Positions 9,128 to 17,365 of a stretch of DNA of 64,000 nt are shown one piece after another. The notes under the pieces are model-generated. The model was not told where the DNA came from, ran no database searches, and worked only from the letters and a program-made list of their open reading frames with translations. The DNA is from Massilia sp. PDC64 (GTDB lineage Bacteria; Pseudomonadota; Gammaproteobacteria; Burkholderiales; Burkholderiaceae_D), in the NCBI RefSeq assembly GCF_900101265.1, contig NZ_FMZS01000005.1, positions 248,001-312,000 of the forward strand. Reading direction: 5' to 3'. The translations under genes and the position numbers were made by a program. How positions within the stretch are numbered: position 1 is the stretch's first letter; every line of letters starts with the position of its first letter.

Positions 9128-9541
9128 ATGTCTTACCGAATTCCGCTCATTGCTCAGCGCCGCCCCCGCGGCTTCACCCTGATCGAACTCCTGATCGTGG
9201 TGGCCATCGTCGGCATCCTGGCGTCCATCGCGCTGCCGGCCTACGGCAAATATCTCGTGCGTGGCAACCGCGCGGCCGCGCAGGCCTATCTGCTCAACCT
9301 GGCGCAGGCCCAGGCGCAGTATTTCGCCGACGCCCACGCGTACGCGACCACGCCCACCGCACTCAACCTGCCCGTGCCGGCCGAGGTTGCGAGTTACTAT
9401 TCGATCACCATCGATGCGTCGGACGGTCCGCCGCCTTCCTTCACGATCACGGCGACGCCCGTGATCGGGTCGCGCCAGGCCGGCGACGGCAACCTCACCA
9501 TCGACAACAGCGGCGCCCGGACGCCGTCCAACCTATGGTAA
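9128..9541 (+). CDS. pilE: Type IV pilin-like protein (PilE family)
   Basis: A 137-residue prepilin. The short leader ends at G15, and the mature protein would start FTLIELLIVVAIVGILASIA, with the conserved Glu at mature position 5 and the usual hydrophobic N-terminal helix. The C-terminal region (AQAYLLNLAQAQAQYFADAHAYAT) matches PilE-type minor pilins of the fimT-pilV-W-X-Y1-pilE clusters in beta- and gammaproteobacteria. Here it is the first gene rather than the usual last. PilE helps prime pilus assembly with PilVWXY1. No cysteine pair is present, which argues against its being the major pilin. The stop overlaps the fimT start (TAATG). Confidence 0.85.
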   Translation: MSYRIPLIAQRRPRGFTLIELLIVVAIVGILASIALPAYGKYLVRGNRAAAQAYLLNLAQAQAQYFADAHAYATTPTALNLPVPAEVASYYSITIDASDGPPPSFTITATPVIGSRQAGDGNLTIDNSGARTPSNLW

Positions 9542-9990
9542 TGCGCGCGCGCGGCTTCACGCTGATCGAACTGATGACGGTCGTGGCCATCACCGCGATC
9601 CTGTCGGCCATGGCCGCGCCGTCGTTCAAGAGTCTCGTGGCCGGCCAGCGTGCGCGTACCGCCAGTACCGACCTGTACGCGGCCCTCGTGCTCGCGCGCA
9701 GCGAAGCGATCAAGCGCGATACCCAGGTGACGCTGGAGCCGGCGGCCGATACGTGGCAGGCCGGCTGGCGCATTCCGAATCCGACCGACACGGGCCACCC
9801 GGTCGCGAACCACGGTCCGGTGCCGGGGGCGACGATCACGGGCCCGACCGCCGTCGTGTACCTGCCGAACGGCCGCGTCGCGAGCGATACGCCGCCGTCG
9901 TTCGACATCGCCGTGGACGGCGCATCGACCCACCGCTGCGTGCAGGTGGACCTGAGCGGGCGTCCGCGCCTGCAGGCGTCGGGGTGCTGA
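9541..9990 (+). CDS. fimT: Minor pseudopilin FimT/GspH family
   Basis: A 149-residue prepilin with a five-residue leader (MRARG) followed by FTLIELMTVVAITAILSAMA, keeping Glu at mature position 5. The GspH/FimT core is recognisable (LYAALVLARSEAIKRDTQVTL). FimT/FimU is a minor pilin in the initiating tip complex; in some bacteria FimT binds DNA during natural transformation. Two ATGs, at 9535 and 9541, are possible; 9541 overlaps the pilE stop as TAATG and gives the shortest conventional leader. The gene abuts pilV directly. Confidence 0.87.
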   Translation: MRARGFTLIELMTVVAITAILSAMAAPSFKSLVAGQRARTASTDLYAALVLARSEAIKRDTQVTLEPAADTWQAGWRIPNPTDTGHPVANHGPVPGATITGPTAVVYLPNGRVASDTPPSFDIAVDGASTHRCVQVDLSGRPRLQASGC

Positions 9991-10572
9991 ATGCGGCGCG
10001 CACCGAGTCTCCACGCGAGCGCGGGCCTGAGCCTCGTCGAAGTGCTCGTGACCGTCGTCGTGCTCGCGTTCGGCCTGCTGGGCATCGCCGCGCTGCAGGC
10101 CAAGGTGCAGGTGGGATCGATCGAGGCTTACCAGCGTGCCCAGGCCGTCGTGCTGGTGGATGACATGCGCGCCCGCATCCTCGGCAACTCGGCCCATGCG
10201 GCCGATTACGTGACGGATGCGCCGCTCGGCAAGAACGACGACCAGCCGGCCGATTGCAGCACCGTGGCCCTGGGCAGCGCGCGCGACCAGTGCGAATGGA
10301 GCCAGGAACTGAAGGGCGCCGCCGAGCAGACGGGCGCCGGCACGGCGTCCGGCGCGATGATCGACGCGCGCGGCTGCGTCGAGCAACTGCAGGCGCCCGA
10401 CCCGACGGCCGGCGTGTGCAAGCCCGGCATCTACCGCGTGAGCGTTGCGTGGCAGGGGCTGCATCCGACCAAGGCGTCCGGGCTCGCGTGCGGCGCCAAC
10501 CAGTACGGCGCGGACGCCAACCGGCGCGCGATCGCCGTGCAGCTGGCGATCGGCCTGCCTTCGTGCAGTTAG
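9991..10572 (+). CDS. pilV: Type IV pilus minor pilin PilV
   Basis: A 193-residue prepilin. The leader ends at G12, followed by LSLVEVLVTVVVLAFGLLGI, with Glu at mature position 5 and the FGLLGIAALQ segment diagnostic of PilV. The remaining domain has several cysteines (CSTVALG, RDQCEW, GCVEQL, VCKPG, LACGANQ and PSCS at the end), suggesting disulfides in the periplasm. PilV works with PilW, PilX and PilY1 as the priming and tip complex of the type IV pilus. The start immediately follows the fimT stop. Confidence 0.88.
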   Translation: MRRAPSLHASAGLSLVEVLVTVVVLAFGLLGIAALQAKVQVGSIEAYQRAQAVVLVDDMRARILGNSAHAADYVTDAPLGKNDDQPADCSTVALGSARDQCEWSQELKGAAEQTGAGTASGAMIDARGCVEQLQAPDPTAGVCKPGIYRVSVAWQGLHPTKASGLACGANQYGADANRRAIAVQLAIGLPSCS

Positions 10573-10580
10573 GAGACGCG

Positions 10581-11627
10581 ATGGTTGTCCTGTCCAGGCG
10601 CCGGTCCGCCGGCTTTTCCATACCCGAGCTGCTCGTCTCCGTGACGATGGGCCTGTTGATCGTCGTCGGCATGGTCACGCTGTTCTTCCACAACAGCCGC
10701 GCCCAGGCCGAGATCGAACGCGCCAACCGCCAGATCGAGAGTGGCCGCTATGCCGTCGACCTGCTGGCGAGCGATCTGCGCAACGCCGGCTTCTACGGCG
10801 AATTCGACCCGACGCTGCTGCCCGACCCGGCGGCCGTCCCCGACCCGTGCGCCGCCACGCTGGCCGCGCTGAAGGCCATGCTGCCGCTGCACGTGCAGGG
10901 GTTCAGCCCCGCCGACACGCTGCCGTCCTGCGTGTCCGACGTGCGCGCCGGCACCGCCCTCGTCGTCGTGCGCCATACGCGCGCCTGCGTCAACGGGGAC
11001 CCGAACTGCAGCGCCAACGACCCCGCCGGGCCGCTGTTCCAGGCGTCGCTGTGCGGCGGGTCGGGCGAGCTGGGTTCGGCCGATCCGGCCAACTGGTATG
11101 CGCTGGACACCGATCCTACCCAGCTGCTGCGCACCCGGCGCGACTGCACGACGGCGGCCGTCGCGCGCCGCTACCAGACGCATATCTACTTCGTCGCCAA
11201 CAACGACGTGCAGGGCGACGGCATCCCCACCTTGAAGCGCGCCGAACTGCGCTACGCCGACAACCAGCTGAAGTTCGTGACCGTGCCGCTGGTGGAGGGC
11301 GTGGAAAACCTGCAGGTCGAATACGGCATCGACACGAGCGGCAATGGGAGTGTCGGCGTCACGACGAGTTCGCCCGCCGGCGCCAACGGCTGCACCCAGC
11401 CGGCATGCGCCGTATCGAACTGGCGCAACGTCGTCGCCGTGCGCGTGCACGTGCTGGCGCGCAGCCCGAGCACGACACCAGGCTGGATCGACACGAAGAC
11501 CTACAACCTCGGCACGGCCGCCGACGGCAGCGCCCGCACGGCCGGGCCGTTCCGCGACGGCTACAAGCGCCACGTGTTCCAGACGCTCGTGACCCTGGCC
11601 AATCCCGTGGGAAGGAAACAGCCATGA
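10581..11627 (+). CDS. pilW: Type IV pilus minor pilin PilW
   Basis: A 348-residue prepilin with leader cleavage after G11 (RRRSAG / FSIPELLVSVTMGLLIVVGM). The proline before the conserved Glu (IPELL) is typical of PilW. The long C-terminal domain has paired cysteines and the RSTVG-like late motifs of PilW (RNVVAVRVHVLARS, KTYNLG, YKRHVFQTLVTLAN). The start at 10581 is preceded by AGGAGA at good spacing; the longer open frame upstream overlaps pilV and is not pilin-like. The stop overlaps pilX by ATGA. Confidence 0.88.
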   Translation: MVVLSRRRSAGFSIPELLVSVTMGLLIVVGMVTLFFHNSRAQAEIERANRQIESGRYAVDLLASDLRNAGFYGEFDPTLLPDPAAVPDPCAATLAALKAMLPLHVQGFSPADTLPSCVSDVRAGTALVVVRHTRACVNGDPNCSANDPAGPLFQASLCGGSGELGSADPANWYALDTDPTQLLRTRRDCTTAAVARRYQTHIYFVANNDVQGDGIPTLKRAELRYADNQLKFVTVPLVEGVENLQVEYGIDTSGNGSVGVTTSSPAGANGCTQPACAVSNWRNVVAVRVHVLARSPSTTPGWIDTKTYNLGTAADGSARTAGPFRDGYKRHVFQTLVTLANPVGRKQP

Positions 11628-12193
11628 GGACGCCGCGCCGCGAGCAGGGCATCACGCTGGTGACCGCCCTGATCATGCTCCTGCTGCTCACGATGCTGGC
11701 GCTGGCCAGCGTCAACCTGGGCAACTCGAACCTGCAGGTGGTCGGCAACATGCAGCGCCGCGACCAGGCCCTGGCCGCGGCCCACGCCGTGCTGGAAGAG
11801 ACGATCAGTTCGCCCACGTTCACCCAGACCCCGAACAGCGCGCTGTCGAATACGTGCGGCGCGCCGAACCAGCGCTGCGTCGATACCGACGGCGACGGCA
11901 AGACCGACATCAAGGTCACCCTGAACCCGCCGCCCAGCTGCGTGAAGGTCCAGCCGATCAAGAATTCCGACCTCAACCTGAACGACGACGAAGACATCGG
12001 CTGCGCCGTCGGCGCCTCCCAGATGCACGGCGTGGCCGGCGCCAACGACGGCAATTCCGACTGCGACAACAGCGTCTGGGACGTGAGCGCCGTCGCCACC
12101 GACGACGCGACGCAGGCGTCGGTGAAAGTCGTCCAGGGCGTCGGCGTGCGCATCTCGCGCGACGACGTCGCCACCAACTGTCCGCAACCGTGA
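11624..12193 (+). CDS. pilX: Type IV pilus assembly protein PilX
   Basis: A 189-residue protein with the PilX N-terminal signature: REQGITLVTALIMLLLLTMLAL, a prepilin-like leader and helix that lacks Glu at mature position 5, as is usual for PilX/GspK-type tip subunits. The remainder is Cys-containing and acidic (DTDGDGKTD, LNLNDDEDIGC) with a possible Ca2+-binding loop, DTDGDGKTD. It lies between pilW and pilY1, as in Pseudomonas, and overlaps both or nearly so. It acts in the pilus tip complex. Confidence 0.87.
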   Translation: MRTPRREQGITLVTALIMLLLLTMLALASVNLGNSNLQVVGNMQRRDQALAAAHAVLEETISSPTFTQTPNSALSNTCGAPNQRCVDTDGDGKTDIKVTLNPPPSCVKVQPIKNSDLNLNDDEDIGCAVGASQMHGVAGANDGNSDCDNSVWDVSAVATDDATQASVKVVQGVGVRISRDDVATNCPQP

Positions 12194-12201
12194 GCAAGCC
12201 C

Positions 12202-15200
12202 ATGATCCGACCCACTCTCGCGCTGGCGCTGTCGACGTGCCTTGCCGGCCTGCCCGTCGTCGCGGCCGCGGACGACATCGACATCTTCACCGGCGCGTCC
12301 GCCGGCAACAACATCAACCCGCGCATCCTGATCGTGCTCGACAACACGTCGAACTGGGCCCGCCAGAGCCAGCAATGGCCGGGCGGCCTGCAGCAGGGCC
12401 AGTCGGAAGCGCGCGCGATCAGCAACCTGCTGACGACGCTGGACAGTACCGTCAGCCTGGGCCTGATGGAGTTCGTCACGGGCGGCAACGCCAACGACGA
12501 CGGCGGCTTCATCCGCTCCGCGATCCGGCCGCTCGACAACTCGGCCAAGACGAGTTTCACGAGCCAGCTCTCGACCATCTACAACAACATCAATTCGCCG
12601 AACGAGAAGCGCAACTCGCACACGCCGTACGGCGACCTGATGTACGACGTCTATAACTACTTCGCGGGCGCGGACGCGTATTCGCCGGGCGGCGTCATCG
12701 CGAGCGTCGCCGACGCGGCGGGCTACACGACACCGTATTCCACGTTCCGCTCGCCGCTGACGGCCGCGAACACGTGCGGCAAGAGTTTCGTGATCTTCAT
12801 CGGCAACCCGAACGCGTCCGGTCCGGCCAGCGACTCGTCGGCGAACACGGCCCTGCTCAACCAGCTGAACGGCAGCACGGTGAGCCAGCTCGGCCTGCCG
12901 AACTTCACGACGCAGAACGCGACGACGACCACCAACGTGGGCGTCACGAACGCCTGCTACGCGAGCCCCGCAGCCGCCGCGGGCGAGGTGGACGCGTATG
13001 CGGCGCAGTGTTCGACCTTCACGGAAGGCTGCTCGATCGGCGCCGCGACGGCGAACGTGAACCCGATCGCCTGTCCGGCCGGCAGCCGGTCGTACACGGT
13101 GACGCAATCCGTCTACCACCCGGCCACGACGAGCCCGGGCCAGCCCGTGCAGGGCACCGTCACGACGTCGACCGGCACGACGACCGGTTACTACGCGACG
13201 GCGGCGGACGTCCCCACCAGCGACCACGGCAACCTGACGTGCCCGGCCACGCAGACGACCACGAACGGCAACAGTACGACGACGACCACCTACAGCTGCA
13301 CGTACACGGTGGGCGCGGCCGTCGGCACCGCGACGACGGCGACGGCCACCGCCACCGCCACGCAGGACCCGGACGGGAAGGGTCCCGGCTGCTACACCGG
13401 CGTTGGCTCGGCCGCCGGCAACTGGAACCCGGCCACGACGACCGACTTCGGCGGCATGACCTGCCCGGCCAACAGCAGCTGCACGTATTCCGGCGACCTG
13501 TCCTCCAACGCGGGCGGCTGCAAGGGCAACGGCTACCGCCAGGTGACCGTCAAGCAGACCGCGACGAGCAAGCGCCAGTACACGGTCACGCAGACGGTGA
13601 CCCCCACGTCGGTCAGCAACACGACGACGCCGGCCTACACGACGACCACGAACCTGGGCATGACGTCGCAGTGCTATGCGACGCCGCCCACGTCGACGTC
13701 GGACTATGCGGCGTCCTGCTCCGGCACCAACATCAGCTGCACGTACAACAACACGCCGACCAGCACCACGCTGGCCTCGTGCCCGGCCGGCACGAGCGCG
13801 TACAGGATCGTCGGCACGAACACCGTGCTGACCGACGTCCCGACGGGCACCACCACGACCGACACGGGCCCGCGCAACGCCGACGAATGGGCGCGCCTGC
13901 TGCACGACAAGGGCGTGCCCGTCACCGGGACGACCGTGCGCTCGCCCGTGACGACGTACACGATCGACGTGTACAACGCCCAGCCGAACGCCACCCACAC
14001 GGCCCTCCTGATGAGCATGGCCAAGGCCGGCGGCGGCAAGTATTTCGCCGCAAAGAACGAGCAGGCGATCCTCGACGCCCTGCGCCAGATCATCATCGAG
14101 ATCCAGGCCGTGAACACGACGTTCGCGTCGACCAGCCTCCCGGTCAACGCGACGAACCGCTCGCAGAACGAGAACCAGGTCTTCATCGGCATGTTCCGCC
14201 CCGACCCGGACGCGAAACCGCGCTGGTTCGGCAACCTCAAGCGCTACCAGCTGATCGCCAGCGGCGCCAACATCGAGCTGGGTGACGTCAACGGCAAGAT
14301 CGCGGTCAACACGCTGACGGGCTTCGTCACGCCGTGCGCGGCCAGCTACTGGACGTCGGATTCGGGCACGTACTGGAGCGGCCTCGGGATAAATCCCGAC
14401 CCGTCTGGCGCCTGCGCGCCGGACGGCGTGAGCCCGTATTCCGACCTGCCGGACGGCCCGCAGGTGGAGAAGGGCGGCGCGGCCGAGATCCTGAGGCAGG
14501 GTAACGCCGCCGGCGCGTGGAGCGGGAACCAGGCCGTCAACCGCAACATGCTGACCCTGTCCGGCACGACGCTGGCGACCTTCAACACGGCCAATACGGG
14601 CCTGTCCGCGAACCTCGTGAACTTCATCCAGGGTGCGGACGTCAACAACGAAAAAGGCACGGGCGCCACGACGACGACGCGGCCCTCGATCCACGGCGAC
14701 GTGATCCACTCGCGCCCGCTGCCCGTGAACTACGGCGGCACGACGGGCGTGCGCGTGTTCTACGGCGCCAACGACGGCGCGCTGCACGCGGTGAGCGCGA
14801 ATACCGGCGTCGAGACGTGGTCGTTCGTCGCCCCCGAGTTCTTCGGCCGCCTGCAGCGCCTGATGGACAATTCGCCGCTCGTCAGCTACCCGAACCTCTC
14901 CAGCGCGATCTCGCCCGCGCCGGCGCGCAAGGATTACTTCTTCGACGGCTCGATCGGCCTGTACCAGAACGCCGACAACTCGAAGGTCTGGATCTTCCCC
15001 GCGATGCGGCGCGGCGGGCGCATGCTGTACGGCCTGGACGTGACCCGTCCCGACCAGCCGGTGTACAAGTGGAAGGCCGGCTGCCCGAACCTGACCGACG
15101 ACGTCGGCTGCACGGCCGGCATGTCCGGCGTGGGCCAGACGTGGTCGACGCCGAACGTCGCCTTCATCAAGGGGTATTCGACGACGACGCCCGTGCTGGT

Positions 15201-16197
15201 CGTGGGCGGCGGCTACGACGCCTGCGAGGACGCCGACACGGCATCGCCCTCGTGCGGCAGCGGCAAGGGCGGCTTCGTGTACGTGCTGGACGCGAACACG
15301 GGCGCGGTGATCCGGTCGTTCCCGACCGACCGCGGCGTCGCGGCCGACGTGGCCCTCGTGGACGTCGACAACGACGGCTATCCCGACTATGCCTATGCGG
15401 CCGACCTGGGCGGCGGCATCTACCGCGTCGACTTCGTGGGCAGCTACGCTGGCCGCACGCCGCTCGCGTCCGAGTCGTGGACCGCGCGCAAGGTCGCGTA
15501 CACGACGGGTGCCGGCCGCAAGTTCCTGTTCGCGCCCGCGCTGCTGGCCAGCCAGGGCAAGGTCTACGTCGCGCTGGGCAGCGGCGACCGCGAACACCCG
15601 CTGCAGTCGCAATACCCGTACGCCAACGTGACGAACCGGTTCTACGTCTACCTGGACGACCTGACGGCGGCCGCCGGCACGCCCGCGACGAACATGGACG
15701 CCATGACCAACTACACGACGAACACGGATTGCGCCGCCGCGAAGGTGCTGCCGAATTCGGGGACGAAGGGCTGGTTCATGGACCTGAACCAGTACGGCCA
15801 GGGCGAGCAGGTGGTGACATCCGCGCTGATCGCGAGCGGCATGATCACGTTCAGCACCAACCGTCCCATCCCGCCCGACGCGGCGAGCTGCTCGACGTCG
15901 CTGGGCGAGGCGCGCGGCTATTGGGTCAACCTGCTGAACGGCTCCGGCGCCATCAACGTACCGGGCCTGTGCGGCGGCGCGCGCTCGTCGGTCTTCGTGG
16001 GCGGGGGCCTGCCGCCGTCGCCCGTGAAGGCCAGCAGCGTGCCGATCGGGGGCAAGGCGGTGTCCGTCGTGCTGGGTGCGGTGCAGAAGGGCGGCGCCGG
16101 GTCGGCGGGGGCCAGCGTGTCGATCTCGCCGCAGCGGATCCGGCCGGCGATCGCGTCCAAGCGCAAGCGGGTGTACACCTATACGGCCGGGGATTGA
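12202..16197 (+). CDS. pilY1: PilY1-like type IV pilus tip adhesin
   Basis: A 1331-residue exported protein: signal peptide (about 1-22), an N-terminal VWA-like domain beginning at ILIVLDNTSNW, and a C-terminal beta-propeller (about 700-1310). The propeller carries the calcium-binding loop DVDNDGYPDY starting at D1054, the hallmark of PilY1, in which Ca2+ binding controls pilus retraction and adhesion. The VWA domain is split by a Thr/Ser/Cys-rich insertion (about residues 235-555) containing two related modules; the VWA sequence resumes at PRNADEWARLL. The MIDAS-like start is DNTSN rather than DxSxS. A GTG at 12190, overlapping the pilX stop, is an alternative start adding four residues. Confidence 0.88.
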   Translation: MIRPTLALALSTCLAGLPVVAAADDIDIFTGASAGNNINPRILIVLDNTSNWARQSQQWPGGLQQGQSEARAISNLLTTLDSTVSLGLMEFVTGGNANDDGGFIRSAIRPLDNSAKTSFTSQLSTIYNNINSPNEKRNSHTPYGDLMYDVYNYFAGADAYSPGGVIASVADAAGYTTPYSTFRSPLTAANTCGKSFVIFIGNPNASGPASDSSANTALLNQLNGSTVSQLGLPNFTTQNATTTTNVGVTNACYASPAAAAGEVDAYAAQCSTFTEGCSIGAATANVNPIACPAGSRSYTVTQSVYHPATTSPGQPVQGTVTTSTGTTTGYYATAADVPTSDHGNLTCPATQTTTNGNSTTTTTYSCTYTVGAAVGTATTATATATATQDPDGKGPGCYTGVGSAAGNWNPATTTDFGGMTCPANSSCTYSGDLSSNAGGCKGNGYRQVTVKQTATSKRQYTVTQTVTPTSVSNTTTPAYTTTTNLGMTSQCYATPPTSTSDYAASCSGTNISCTYNNTPTSTTLASCPAGTSAYRIVGTNTVLTDVPTGTTTTDTGPRNADEWARLLHDKGVPVTGTTVRSPVTTYTIDVYNAQPNATHTALLMSMAKAGGGKYFAAKNEQAILDALRQIIIEIQAVNTTFASTSLPVNATNRSQNENQVFIGMFRPDPDAKPRWFGNLKRYQLIASGANIELGDVNGKIAVNTLTGFVTPCAASYWTSDSGTYWSGLGINPDPSGACAPDGVSPYSDLPDGPQVEKGGAAEILRQGNAAGAWSGNQAVNRNMLTLSGTTLATFNTANTGLSANLVNFIQGADVNNEKGTGATTTTRPSIHGDVIHSRPLPVNYGGTTGVRVFYGANDGALHAVSANTGVETWSFVAPEFFGRLQRLMDNSPLVSYPNLSSAISPAPARKDYFFDGSIGLYQNADNSKVWIFPAMRRGGRMLYGLDVTRPDQPVYKWKAGCPNLTDDVGCTAGMSGVGQTWSTPNVAFIKGYSTTTPVLVVGGGYDACEDADTASPSCGSGKGGFVYVLDANTGAVIRSFPTDRGVAADVALVDVDNDGYPDYAYAADLGGGIYRVDFVGSYAGRTPLASESWTARKVAYTTGAGRKFLFAPALLASQGKVYVALGSGDREHPLQSQYPYANVTNRFYVYLDDLTAAAGTPATNMDAMTNYTTNTDCAAAKVLPNSGTKGWFMDLNQYGQGEQVVTSALIASGMITFSTNRPIPPDAASCSTSLGEARGYWVNLLNGSGAINVPGLCGGARSSVFVGGGLPPSPVKASSVPIGGKAVSVVLGAVQKGGAGSAGASVSISPQRIRPAIASKRKRVYTYTAGD
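12921..13809 (+). repeat. Two diverged copies of a Cys/Thr-rich module inside pilY1
   Basis: Copy 1 (about 12921-13104) encodes TTNVGVTNACYASP, later CPAGSRSYTV. Copy 2 (about 13641-13809) encodes TTNLGMTSQCYATP, later CPAGTSAYRI. Both keep the same order of Cys residues and end before a Thr-rich stretch. The copies are about 720 bp apart and clearly diverged. They form the insertion that splits the VWA domain. Confidence 0.65.
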
Positions 16198-16199
16198 CG

Positions 16200-16218
16200 G
16201 GCGGGCGGTCAGCCCGCC
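16200..16218. terminator. Bidirectional hairpin between pilY1 and the MarR gene
   Basis: A 7-bp perfect GC stem (GGCGGGC / GCCCGCC) with a 5-nt loop begins 3 bp after the pilY1 stop and overlaps the last codons of the convergent MarR gene. It is followed by TTCTC on the + strand. It probably ends the pilus transcript. Confidence 0.5.
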
Positions 16219-16568
16219 TTCTCGACGGCCTTGACCATGCACTTCGACAGCTTGTCGAAGTGCGCGAGGGCGGCCTGCGTGAGCGTGACCTGCTTGCGCC
16301 GCGTGTCCTCGGTATCGGTCAGCATGATCCAGCCCTTTTCGCGCATCGACGTCAGGCGGCTGTGGACGGTGGCGGGGGCGCCGAGTTCCTTCTTGGCCAT
16401 CATGTCGCGCACGCACAGGCGCTCGCCCTCCTGCATGGCGCGCGCGACGGTGCCGAGGATGCGTTCTTCCAGCGGGTCGAGCGAGGGCAGGGACGGCAAC
16501 CCGCGCAAGGCTTCCGCGAGTTGCAGAAAGCGCAGATAGATGTCGGCAGGACGGGTCGATTTGCTCAT
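16209..16568 (-). CDS. MarR-type winged-helix transcriptional regulator
   Basis: A 119-residue DNA-binding protein. The central winged helix is seen as LEERILGTVARAM, ERLCVRDMMAKKELGAPATV (recognition helix) and SMREKGWIMLTDTEDTRRKQ (wing), followed by a C-terminal dimerisation helix. It resembles small MarR proteins that respond to ligands or phenolic compounds. The start at 16568 (MSKSTRPAD) is preferred over 13 upstream codons that read into the promoter. A TATAAT lies only 6 bp upstream of the ATG, which would make the transcript nearly leaderless. It is divergent from the next membrane protein gene, 51 bp away, and may control it. Confidence 0.8.
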   Translation of the reverse strand: MSKSTRPADIYLRFLQLAEALRGLPSLPSLDPLEERILGTVARAMQEGERLCVRDMMAKKELGAPATVHSRLTSMREKGWIMLTDTEDTRRKQVTLTQAALAHFDKLSKCMVKAVEKAG

Positions 16569-16619
16569 GCGCAGATTATAATGCGATAGCCACGCGAACT
16601 CCATCACCTACAACCCGTC

Positions 16620-17216
16620 ATGCCATCCCCTTTAACTTCCGGTAACGACACTGGACCGGGCGTGTCCGAACGCGCCCGCGTCGCCTGCGCGAGCGTCGTC
16701 GGTTCCGTGGTGTTCTACCTCGTCCTCGCGCGGCTGCAGGACTGGGTGTTCCCCAACGTCGAGTTCATGCGCGGGGTGGGCTGGATCTACCTGCCGGCGG
16801 GCGCACGGTTGCTGTGTCCGCTGCTGCTGGGCCTGCCCGGCGCCGTCGGCGTCCTGCTGGGGTCGTGGTGCGAGTGCTTCTTCCACCTGTATCCGGACGA
16901 CCCCGTGCGCTCCTTCGCCGGCGGCATCAGCTCGGCCCTCGCGCCTTACCTCGTGTATTTGTTCGCGCTGCGCGTGCTGGGCATGCAGGCGTCGCTGGCC
17001 AACCTGACGTCGCGCCGCCTGCTGCTGCTCGTGCCCCTGTTCGGCGTGGCCAGCCCGCTGATGCACCACCTGTGGTTCTGGATCCATGGCGACCAGGTCG
17101 ACCTGGCGCAGGGCTTCGCCGTCATGGCGGCCGGCGACATGCTGGGCGCGCTCGTCGTCCTGTACGCGCTGAAAGGCATGCTGGGCGTGCTGCCCGCGCC
17201 GGCACCCCGCCGTTGA
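16620..17216 (+). CDS. Stand-alone MASE1-like integral membrane protein
   Basis: A 198-residue protein, almost all hydrophobic, with about six transmembrane helices. The segment GWIYLPAGARLLCPLLLG resembles the second helix region of MASE1 sensory membrane domains, normally fused to GGDEF or kinase domains. Here no output domain follows, so it may be a sensor or transport module that partners with another protein, or simply an uncharacterised membrane protein. It is divergent from a MarR gene with a 51-bp shared promoter region. Confidence 0.55.
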   Translation: MPSPLTSGNDTGPGVSERARVACASVVGSVVFYLVLARLQDWVFPNVEFMRGVGWIYLPAGARLLCPLLLGLPGAVGVLLGSWCECFFHLYPDDPVRSFAGGISSALAPYLVYLFALRVLGMQASLANLTSRRLLLLVPLFGVASPLMHHLWFWIHGDQVDLAQGFAVMAAGDMLGALVVLYALKGMLGVLPAPAPRR

Positions 17217-17365
17217 CCATTTCATGACGCGGCGGGCATGATTCCGCCGCGGATTGATGAATCCCATTCATAAGGGCAAGCAATCCCGGCCGGTCCCGCA
17301 CGGGAGGTTTGCCGTTAACATCGTCGGCCTGCGATGCAAACGACAACCTTACGAAAGGATCATCC

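Noticed and set aside
11359-16416. A 1685-codon minus-strand frame opposite pilX/pilY1
   Set aside because: The translation is Arg/Ala/Val-rich without domains, and it overlaps well-supported pilus genes entirely.
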